A stretch of 6,016 nt of DNA from the NCBI GenBank assembly GCA_023399095.1, contig JAEWQS010000147.1, positions 1 to 6,016 of the forward strand. Direction: 5' to 3'. Made by a program: the position numbers and the translations under genes. The DNA comes from Bacillota bacterium (GTDB lineage: Bacteria > Bacillota > Clostridia > Christensenellales > SZUA-584). Positions 1-5,797 of this stretch are shown piece after piece. Each line of letters starts with the position of its first letter. Positions within the stretch are counted from its first letter, which is position 1. The notes under the pieces are model-generated. The model was not told the DNA's origin, did no database searches, and worked only from the letters and a program-made list of their open reading frames with translations.

Positions 1-897
1 GAATTGTTCAAAAACATATTTATCGGCGTGATTCTGACAGCCACTTCTGTGAGCATCACGGTTGAGGCGCTTCGTGAGATGGGCAAGCTCAAAACGAAGA
101 CTGGTACAGCCATTCTGGGTGCAGCCATTATCGACGATATTCTGGGTATTATCATACTGACGATGCTGATCAGCTTTGGTGACGCATCCGTGAGCGTGAT
201 TGAGGTGCTGCTCAAAATTCTGCTTTTCTTCGTTTCCGCGGGCGTTGTCGGCTTCGGAGCGAACTTTATGTTCAAAAAGATTTGCGAGAAGCATGGCAGA
301 AGAAGACGGCGCATGCCGATCTACAGCTTGGTTTTCTGTCTGATAATGGCCTACGGCGCGGAGAAGCTTTTTGGCGTGGCAGACATCACCGGTGCTTATA
401 TGGCGGGCATTATCATCTCGAACATTTCTCTTAGCAATTCGACGCTTTCAGAGTACGTGACAGAAAAGGTCGATGTCACCTCATATTTGCTGCTCTCTCC
501 GATATTCTTCGCGAGCATCGGCATTAAAGCGACAGTGGGGCATATTGATCTGCATATGATATTGTTCGCTTCAGCATTGCTGGCAGCAGCGGTTATTACC
601 AAATTGGGTGGCTGTGGTCTCGGCGCGAAAATGAGCGGCTTCTCAGGCAAAGATGCACTGCGCATCGGTACCGGCATGATTGCGCGCGGCGAGGTGGCGC
701 TGATTGTGGCGGATAAAGGCGTGTCCGCGGGGCTCATGAGCGCTGATCTTTTGACGCCCATCATCATCGTCGTCATCGCGACCAGCTTATTAACACCGAT
801 CATGCTGAAAACACAATACAAAGGTGAGCTTGCCTCGAAAGAAGTGAGACAATTTGATAAAACGGCACAAAGCGGCCAATGCGCAAAGGCTTCATAA
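1..897 (+). CDS. Na+/H+ antiporter, CPA2 GerN/NapA type (5' partial)
   Basis: Membrane cation:proton antiporter that exchanges Na+ (possibly K+) for H+. The reading frame is open from base 1 and the true start lies left of the window. About 298 residues are visible against roughly 390 for the family, so about 90-100 N-terminal residues are missing. Numbering from the first visible codon, I see TATSVSIT (13-20), the paired aspartates IIDDILG (D45, D46) that form the ion-binding site in electrogenic NapA/NhaA-like antiporters, FFASIGI (169-175), a lysine in TKLGGCGLGA (K201) plausibly matching the NapA core lysine, and MIARGEVALI (226-235). Hydrophobic helices alternate with short loops, one of them very basic (RRRRR, 100-104). 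The protein ends soon after the last helix with no RCK/TrkA-N domain, which argues against a KefB/KefC-type regulated K+ efflux channel. Family assignment is firm; ion preference is inferred. A terminator follows directly. Confidence 0.93.
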   Translation, partial: ELFKNIFIGVILTATSVSITVEALREMGKLKTKTGTAILGAAIIDDILGIIILTMLISFGDASVSVIEVLLKILLFFVSAGVVGFGANFMFKKICEKHGRRRRRMPIYSLVFCLIMAYGAEKLFGVADITGAYMAGIIISNISLSNSTLSEYVTEKVDVTSYLLLSPIFFASIGIKATVGHIDLHMILFASALLAAAVITKLGGCGLGAKMSGFSGKDALRIGTGMIARGEVALIVADKGVSAGLMSADLLTPIIIVVIATSLLTPIMLKTQYKGELASKEVRQFDKTAQSGQCAKAS

Positions 898-920
898 CAA
901 CAAACTATAAAGCAGTCATA

Positions 921-953
921 GGGAGAAAGCAAGATTTCGCTTCTCCCTTTTTT
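921..953 (+). terminator. Rho-independent terminator of the antiporter gene
   Basis: GGGAGAA (921-927) pairs with TTCTCCC (941-947). The stem can be extended by a GC pair past one bulged A. A run of six T residues follows (948-953). It starts 24 bases after the antiporter stop codon, so it probably ends that transcript and separates it from the glycoside operon. Confidence 0.85.
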
Positions 954-1011
954 GTTATTCCAATCAAAACCAAAAACAAGGAATCCGGCGGCTTTTGTCG
1001 AATGCTTAATA

Positions 1012-1033
1012 TGTTTAACACTTCTAATAAACA
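1012..1033. promoter_or_regulatory. Inverted repeat, possible operator over the -35 box
   Basis: TGTTTA (1012-1017) and TAAACA (1028-1033) are exact reverse complements separated by 10 bases. They overlap the proposed -35 box. A second inverted pair, ATATGTT (1009-1015) and AACATAT (1045-1051), brackets the proposed promoter. Either could bind a sugar-responsive repressor, but no regulator gene is in the window and such short repeats arise readily by chance in A/T-rich DNA. Confidence 0.25.
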
Positions 1034-1043
1034 GGTACATTAT
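1015..1043 (+). promoter_or_regulatory. Candidate promoter of the GH1-symporter operon
   Basis: TTAACA (1015-1020) matches five of six bases of a sigma-A -35 box. CATTAT (1038-1043), 17 bases downstream, matches four of six bases of a -10 box. The site lies in an A/T-rich stretch between the antiporter terminator and the GH1 start, where a promoter is required. TATGAT at 1055-1060 is a better -10 hexamer by itself but has no good -35 partner at normal spacing. The promoter region is well supported; the exact boxes are a guess. Confidence 0.35.
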
Positions 1044-1109
1044 TAACATATGTATATGATATGATTGTCCTTAACTTTCTGGCAGTCTGAAACGTGAGGA
1101 GATACAGCA

Positions 1110-2411
1110 ATGGCGTCTTTTAAGCTTTTGGAGGGTATGCAGCTCGGCGTGGCATCGGCTGCCACGCAGATTGAGGGCGGCAACAAGCAAAACAGCTGGT
1201 ACGACTGGTACAGAAAAGGTTATATCAAAGACAACGCCGACCCGTCCGTCGCGACAATGCATTACGAGCGCTATGAAGAGGATGCACAGCTCATGCACGA
1301 TATGGGGCTCCGCCACTACCGTCTCGGCATTGAATGGGCACGGTTGGAGCCTAATAACGGCGTTTTCGATGAGGCTGAATTCATTCATTACCGCAAAGAG
1401 CTGTTGCTGTTAAAAAGGCTGGGCATCTCTCCTCTGCTCACCATTCATCATTTCACAAATCCGATTTGGTTTGAAAAAATGGGCGCATTTAAAAACAAAA
1501 AATGCGTGGACATTTATCTGCGTTTTGTCAAAAAGGTGGTGCGGGCGTTCGGCAACCTTGTCAGCGAATATATCACGATCAACGAACCGAATGTATACGC
1601 AACGAGCGGCTATTTCTTCGGCATATGGCCGCCCGGCAAAAAGTCTTTAAGTCTCACGCTTCGCGTACACAAGCATATGGCTGAGTGCCACGTCAAAGCA
1701 TACACATTGATCCACAAGCAACGCAAAGAGATGGGCTTTGACGACACCAAGGTGAGCTACGCGCACCATATGCGCGTGTTCGCACCCAAGAACCCGAAGA
1801 AACTCTGGCACCGCATGTGCACACCCATTTTGGAGCGGCTGTTCCAGTCGTCCCTATCCAAAACATTTCTGACAGGCAAGGGCTGTTTTCCATTAAGGCG
1901 CATTAAAGGCGCGAGCGATGGCCTGTTCTGCGATTTTCACGCGATCAACTATTACAGCCGCACCGCCGTGTCCGGCTTTGGCACCGGCTTCATGGACGAT
2001 GTGCCCGTGAACGACCTTGGCTGGGAGATTTACCCCGCAGGCATCGTGCAAAATGCGCGCGATCTGTTTAAGCTCGCCGAGCTGCCCATATACATCACAG
2101 AAAACGGCACCTGTGACACAAAGGACACCTTCCGCTGCCGCTACCTATACGAACATATCAAAGCGCTCAGCGAAAGCGGCTTGCCCATAGAGAGGTATTA
2201 CCACTGGTGTTTTGCCGACAACTTTGAGTGGGTCGAAGGCTACACCGCGCGTTTCGGCATTGTACATGTGGATTTTAAGACGCAGCAGCGCACCGTTAAG
2301 CGCAGCGGTGAGTTCTACACCAAGATGATTCAGGCACGCGGCGTGACGCAGGAGATGTACGACGAATATTGCGACGCGGCTTACAAAACGAACACTCGAA
2401 ACAAGAAATAA
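1110..2411 (+). CDS. Glycoside hydrolase family 1, beta-glucosidase/beta-galactosidase type
   Basis: Retaining beta-glycosidase with the GH1 (beta/alpha)8 barrel, expected in the cytoplasm because no signal peptide is visible. Landmarks in order: QIEGG (Q20, sugar-binding Gln), GIEWARLEP (73-81), HHFTNPIWF (113-121, replacing the commoner HWDLP motif), TINEP with acid/base E159, INYYSR (279-284), WEIYPAG (305-311), YITENG with nucleophile E331, and NFEWVEGY (371-378) with E373 and W374 at the glycone site. E373-W374 is typical of enzymes acting on non-phosphorylated sugars; 6-phospho-beta-glucosidases have different residues there. At 433 residues it is slightly shorter than the usual 440-480 but has every catalytic element. 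The ATG start is supported by GAGGAG (1096-1101), eight bases upstream. First gene of an operon with the symporter, which starts 39 bases after its stop. Family and catalytic residues are firm; the exact substrate (glucoside, galactoside or other) cannot be read from the sequence. Confidence 0.95.
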   Translation: MASFKLLEGMQLGVASAATQIEGGNKQNSWYDWYRKGYIKDNADPSVATMHYERYEEDAQLMHDMGLRHYRLGIEWARLEPNNGVFDEAEFIHYRKELLLLKRLGISPLLTIHHFTNPIWFEKMGAFKNKKCVDIYLRFVKKVVRAFGNLVSEYITINEPNVYATSGYFFGIWPPGKKSLSLTLRVHKHMAECHVKAYTLIHKQRKEMGFDDTKVSYAHHMRVFAPKNPKKLWHRMCTPILERLFQSSLSKTFLTGKGCFPLRRIKGASDGLFCDFHAINYYSRTAVSGFGTGFMDDVPVNDLGWEIYPAGIVQNARDLFKLAELPIYITENGTCDTKDTFRCRYLYEHIKALSESGLPIERYYHWCFADNFEWVEGYTARFGIVHVDFKTQQRTVKRSGEFYTKMIQARGVTQEMYDEYCDAAYKTNTRNKK

Positions 2412-2450
2412 ACGCGATTTGTTTTCTATTAAACAAACGGAGGAACGAAT

Positions 2451-3821
2451 ATGACCAACAAGCGCAACAAGTATTTCTTCGGTCTCGGCACCATCGGGCG
2501 CGACATGTTTTATTCCGTCATCAGCATGTACTTGATCTGGTTTTTAACCGAGATACTCAACCTGTCCGATCAGATGCTCGCGTGGACAGGCGGTATACTC
2601 ACATTCATGAGAATTTTTGACGCGCTGAACGACCCCATCATGGGTCTGATTGTGGACAATACCAAGTCGCGCTGGGGCAAGTTCAAGCCATGGATATTGG
2701 TGGGCGCGCTCACAAGCGCCGTATTTATGGTGTTGCTGTTCACAGACCTTGGGCTCTCTTCAGTCGGATATATCATTTTCTTTACGATTTTTTACCTGAG
2801 CTGGGATATAACCTACGGCTTAAACGACATCGCCTACTGGTCGATGATGCCATCACTGTCTTTGAATCAGAAGGAGCGTGAAAAAATCGGCGCGTTCGCG
2901 AGAATCTGCGCCAACATCGGTCTGTTTGTCGTTGTGGTGGGCATACTTCCCATCACCAATGCCATGGGTGATGCGCTGGGCAATATGGAACAGGCGTGGT
3001 TCTTGTTTGCGCTGGTGATCGCGCTGCTGATGGTGGGGTTCCAGCTCTTCACGCTGTTCGGCGTCAAAGAGCATCGCACCAGCTTTAGAGAGGAGGAAAA
3101 GACGACAATAAAGGGCATGGTCAAGGCGATATTCAAGAACGACCAGCTGCTTTTTACCACCATCTCCATGGTACTATTCACAATCGGCTACATGACTACC
3201 ACGAGTTTTGGCGCATACTTCTTCAAATACGCCTTTGGCGACGAGGGAATGTACTCGGTGTTTGCGGCTGTGCTTGGCGTCTCTCAGCTGAGTGCGCTGG
3301 CCGTTTTCCCGCTGTTCAGCAAGCGCTTTTCGCGCAAACAGCTCTATTTCTTCGCGACCGTTCTCGTGCTCGCGGGTTATGTGCTGTTCTTCTTCTCTCC
3401 GATGAACATGTTGCCCATCGGCATTGCGGGCGTGCTGATTTTCGTCGGCGAAGGGTTCATACAGCTTCTGATGCTCATGTTCCTCGCGGATACCATCGAG
3501 TACGGGCAGTGGAAGTCGGGCAAGCGCAATCAGGCTGTCACTCTCTCCATTCAGCCGCTTATCAACAAGATCGGCGGCGCCATCGCGACGGGCATCGTGA
3601 CTGCCACGCTGATCATTTCGGGTATCAACCGCGCAGAATCCGCAGCGGATGTCACGAGCGAGGGGCTGCTTATCATGAAGCTCGCGATGTTTGTGTTGCC
3701 GCTTATCGTCATCATCGTTGGATATTTGGTATACCGTTTTAAGTTCAAGATCGACAAGGCGTTTTATGACAAGATCGTCAGCGAGCTTGCCGCAAGAGGC
3801 GATATTAAGAATATTGATTGA
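2451..3821 (+). CDS. GPH-family (MelB-like) cation:glycoside symporter
   Basis: Twelve-helix inner-membrane transporter of the glycoside-pentoside-hexuronide family (MFS superfamily), importing a glycoside with Na+, Li+ or H+. The key residues of enterobacterial MelB can be matched by eye: D18 in IGRDMF (MelB D19), D57 and D61 in RIFDALNDPIMG (MelB D55 and D59, the cation site), D126 and W130 in LNDIAYW (MelB D124 and W128, sugar binding), and K373 in INKIGGA (MelB K377). The loop after helix 2 has SRWGKFKPW (73-81) and the loop near helix 10 has DTIEYGQW (347-354), both family signatures. The 456-residue length is normal. GGAGG (2439-2443) lies seven bases before the ATG. The gene follows GH1 by 39 bases and is closed by a strong terminator, so the two are almost certainly co-transcribed: it feeds the hydrolase. 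Substrate is inferred to be a beta-linked di- or oligosaccharide or aryl glycoside. Confidence 0.95.
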   Translation: MTNKRNKYFFGLGTIGRDMFYSVISMYLIWFLTEILNLSDQMLAWTGGILTFMRIFDALNDPIMGLIVDNTKSRWGKFKPWILVGALTSAVFMVLLFTDLGLSSVGYIIFFTIFYLSWDITYGLNDIAYWSMMPSLSLNQKEREKIGAFARICANIGLFVVVVGILPITNAMGDALGNMEQAWFLFALVIALLMVGFQLFTLFGVKEHRTSFREEEKTTIKGMVKAIFKNDQLLFTTISMVLFTIGYMTTTSFGAYFFKYAFGDEGMYSVFAAVLGVSQLSALAVFPLFSKRFSRKQLYFFATVLVLAGYVLFFFSPMNMLPIGIAGVLIFVGEGFIQLLMLMFLADTIEYGQWKSGKRNQAVTLSIQPLINKIGGAIATGIVTATLIISGINRAESAADVTSEGLLIMKLAMFVLPLIVIIVGYLVYRFKFKIDKAFYDKIVSELAARGDIKNID

Positions 3822-3835
3822 TGGAAGTGTCTTGG

Positions 3836-3864
3836 AAGGAGCCGCATGTCGCGGCTCCTTTTTT
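3836..3864 (+). terminator. Rho-independent terminator of the GH1-symporter operon
   Basis: AAGGAGCCGC (3836-3845) and GCGGCTCCTT (3851-3860) form a perfect 10-bp stem with a five-base loop, and a T run covers 3859-3864. It begins 15 bases after the symporter stop. The opposite strand lacks a good T tract after the stem, so it should act mainly on + strand transcripts. Confidence 0.93.
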
Positions 3865-3874
3865 GCATGTTTAC

Positions 3875-3983
3875 TGTCATCCCGAGCCTGTCGACTATGA
3901 AATGGATTGGGATCTCATGGTTTTATGCTCTATGTCACATTTGTGCACTTATCATGGGGTGCTTCGACAAGCTCAGCATGACA
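3875..3983. repeat. MITE-like element 1 with inverted ends
   Basis: A 109-bp non-coding element. The left end, TGTCATCCCGAGCCTGTCGA (3875-3894), matches the reverse complement of the right end (3964-3983) at 17 of 20 positions, so the two ends face each other and could fold into a large hairpin. The interior (3911-3956) is homologous to the interior of the second element (4031-4075), at roughly 78% identity by eye. Relative to that copy it carries about 14 extra bases just after the left end. No target-site duplication is evident and no transposase is encoded. Sequences of this general kind (TGTCATCC-GAGC--TGTCGA and its complement) are, from memory, widespread interspersed repeats in many bacterial genomes; I cannot assign a named family. 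Confidence 0.75.
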
Positions 3984-4008
3984 TTGTGTTAACGAGCAAA
4001 CAGCCGCT

Positions 4009-4168
4009 TGTCATCCCGAGCCTGTCGAGGGATCCCACGGCTTATGCTCTGTGTCACTATTGTGCTTTTAACATGCCGGAAGAAGTGCCTTCAATGCATC
4101 CAAAGGTTGACTTCTCATAGTTACTATGTCAAGTCTCAATGGGACTCCTCGACAAGCTCGGAGTGACA
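4009..4168. repeat. MITE-like element 2 with inverted ends
   Basis: A 160-bp non-coding element in the same orientation as element 1 and 25 bases from it. The left end (4009-4037) matches the reverse complement of the right end (4140-4168) at 24 of 29 positions. Its first 20 bases are identical to the left end of element 1, and both share an interior block of about 45 bp. It differs by a longer right half that includes a separate hairpin at 4109-4135. No transposase, clear target duplication or RNA gene is visible. It lies just downstream of the AarF-type kinase gene on the other strand, so its right end could be transcribed in that gene's 3' tail. Confidence 0.75.
4109..4135. repeat. Imperfect palindrome inside element 2
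   Basis: GACTT (4109-4113) and CATAG (4116-4120) pair symmetrically with CTATG (4124-4128) and AAGTC (4131-4135) around a TTA loop, giving ten base pairs broken by one 2x2 internal loop. No T tract follows on either strand, so it is a poor terminator. It lies in the half of element 2 that element 1 lacks. Confidence 0.5.
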
Positions 4169-4210
4169 GTTAGCTGTAAACTGCTCTATAAAACTTTTAT
4201 CATGAAGTTG
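4169..4210. other. 3' flank of the kinase gene, no clear terminator
   Basis: Between element 2 and the kinase stop codon are only weak structures: an A/T-only palindrome (ATAAAACTTTTAT, 4187-4199) and a CAGTT/AACTG pair near 4167-4183. Neither is followed by a T tract in the sense of the - strand. I see no convincing intrinsic terminator for the kinase transcript here. Confidence 0.5.
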
Positions 4211-5797
4211 TTACTTTGATCTTTTCTTGAGTATGCGAATGATGAGCCACACGGTCATGACGAACGACGCGCCGTAACCGAGCACACCGAGCAGCGGGAT
4301 ACCGAGTAGCTTGGGTGTCATGTTGGTGGTACAGAGTATGCTGGAGCCGACGACTACCGCCGCGTTGAGTATACACACGATGATGCGGTTCACAATGCGA
4401 TCGAAGCGCGACAACATAGTTTCGGAACCCACGAACTCTAGGTTGAGCTTCGTCTGCCCCTTGGCCGCCATTTTGAGTATATCGGACATTTGCCCCGGAA
4501 TATCCGCCGCGCGCTTGCCAAACGCAAATAGCGCCCGGCCCGCGTGCCTCAGCTCGTGCTTGACGTCCATCTCTTCGAAAATGCTGCCGGATAGGTGTCC
4601 GCCGACGATTTGCAGAAAATTTGTGTCCGGATTGATTTTGCTGAGCACGCCCTCAATCGTCATGATGCCGCGAGCCAGCATTGCCACGCCGGACGGCAGC
4701 GCGATGTTGTGCGTTTGCGCGAGGCGCAAAAAATCCGTGATAAACTGCCCCGCGTCCAAGCTACCAAGATCCTGCGAGGCGTATTTGCCAAGCATATCTC
4801 CGACATCCGAATACAGCCGGTTGTGATCAATCTCGCCCCGGCAATGCCCGAGCATCAGCAGCGTGTCTTTTAGCGTATAGACGTCGTTTTCTACCGCCGC
4901 CATGATGGCGTCCTTAAACAGCCGCCTATGGCGCGGCGAAAGGCGGCCCACCATACCAAGATCGATCCAAACGATCTTGCCGTCGCGTATGCGGATATTG
5001 CCCGGGTGCGGATCGGCGTGGAAAAAGCCGTCGTCCACCACCTGCTTAACGAAGTTCGCCGCCAGCTTTTCGCTGATCTCCTTCGCGTCGTACCCGCTCT
5101 CTTTGAGCGCTTGCGCGTCGTCGATCTGTATGCCCTCGATGAGCTCCATCACGAGCACCTTGTGCGTGGTCAGCTCGGCTTCCACTATCGGAAACGCGAT
5201 GTAGGCGACGTCCGCGTTGTACTCCGCGAATTCGCGGATATGCGCCGCTTCCAGCATGAAGTCCATCTCCTGCTGCGCCACCATCCACAGCTCACCCAGC
5301 ACCGAGTTAAAGTCGATCACACTGCCTGTGTGAGAGACAATGCGAAATATCCCCGCCGCCTTGCGCAGCAGCTTCACATCCTGCGCCATCTTTTCATAGA
5401 TACCCGGCCGCTGCACCTTAATGACCACGTCTTTGCCGCCCTTGAGCCTCGCCTTGTGCACCTGTGCGATAGACGCGGAGCCGTAGGGCTCTTCATCGAC
5501 AGACGCAAAATAACTCTGAGGCGGCTCTCCGTACTCGCTTTCCAGCACGCACCAGACGTCCTCAAACGGCATGGGCTTCACCTCGGTGCGCAGCTTAATT
5601 AGCTCGTCGCAGTATTCCGATGGTATCATATCCGGCCGCATGGACATAATCTGGCCGAGCTTAATAAACGTCGGCCCCAGATCCTCGAGAATCTGCCGCA
5701 GTTTATTGGGGGTAAGCCCGCGGATCAGGTCGTGACGCCGCAGTATTTTTAGAATGTCTTTGAAACGCGCCGCAGCCGTGGCGTTATTTTTCGGCAT
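4211..5797 (-). CDS. AarF/UbiB/ABC1 family atypical kinase
   Basis: Membrane-anchored member of the ABC1/ADCK/UbiB protein-kinase-like family, whose members act as ATPases or kinases linked to isoprenoid quinone and lipid metabolism. With the ATG start (528 residues) I see the family hallmark KLGQ (46-49), the Ala-rich-loop equivalent GSASIAQVH (106-114), the ATP-site lysine in VIKVQRPG (K127), an acidic helix QEMDFMLEA (E177, D179, E183), the hinge MELIEG, the catalytic loop HADPHPGN (260-267) and the metal-binding IDLG (D279, in place of DFG). Two C-terminal hydrophobic segments (about 470-490 and 495-521) followed by a basic tail should anchor it in the membrane. I chose ATG at 5797 over in-frame TTG at 5821: the TTG has no Shine-Dalgarno sequence, while the ATG overlaps the upstream phasin stop by 14 bases, suggesting translational coupling. 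The frame could extend eight residues upstream. Family is certain; substrate and pathway in this organism are unknown. Confidence 0.95.
   Translation of the reverse strand: MPKNNATAAARFKDILKILRRHDLIRGLTPNKLRQILEDLGPTFIKLGQIMSMRPDMIPSEYCDELIKLRTEVKPMPFEDVWCVLESEYGEPPQSYFASVDEEPYGSASIAQVHKARLKGGKDVVIKVQRPGIYEKMAQDVKLLRKAAGIFRIVSHTGSVIDFNSVLGELWMVAQQEMDFMLEAAHIREFAEYNADVAYIAFPIVEAELTTHKVLVMELIEGIQIDDAQALKESGYDAKEISEKLAANFVKQVVDDGFFHADPHPGNIRIRDGKIVWIDLGMVGRLSPRHRRLFKDAIMAAVENDVYTLKDTLLMLGHCRGEIDHNRLYSDVGDMLGKYASQDLGSLDAGQFITDFLRLAQTHNIALPSGVAMLARGIMTIEGVLSKINPDTNFLQIVGGHLSGSIFEEMDVKHELRHAGRALFAFGKRAADIPGQMSDILKMAAKGQTKLNLEFVGSETMLSRFDRIVNRIIVCILNAAVVVGSSILCTTNMTPKLLGIPLLGVLGYGASFVMTVWLIIRILKKRSK

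Noticed and set aside
396..1049. 217-residue open frame on the - strand
   Set aside because: Antisense to the antiporter and running through its terminator and the downstream promoter region. Composition is that of a shadow frame.
3871..3990. Target-site duplications flanking element 1
   Set aside because: Comparing the bases just outside both ends (and likewise for element 2) shows no repeat longer than two or three bases, so no duplication can be claimed.
3818..4120. 100-residue open frame on the + strand across the repeat region
   Set aside because: It overlaps the end of the symporter gene and the terminator, and most of its peptide is translation of the repeat ends (VIPSLSRDP, LRQAQHD), a pattern I recognise as a common artefact of such repeats. 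No independent ribosome binding site or protein-like composition.
3875..4168. CRISPR array
   Set aside because: The four motif copies alternate in orientation, differ in spacing (25 to about 110 bases), and the intervening sequences are related to each other. That fits paired inverted ends, not direct repeats with unique spacers.
4311..4826. 171-residue open frame on the + strand
   Set aside because: Fully antisense to the kinase gene with no domain or ribosome binding site; explained by codon bias of the real gene.
4928..5602. 224-residue open frame on the + strand
   Set aside because: Entirely antisense to the AarF-type kinase gene, rich in His/Arg/Leu as expected for a shadow frame, and with no recognisable domain; the kinase frame carries all family motifs.
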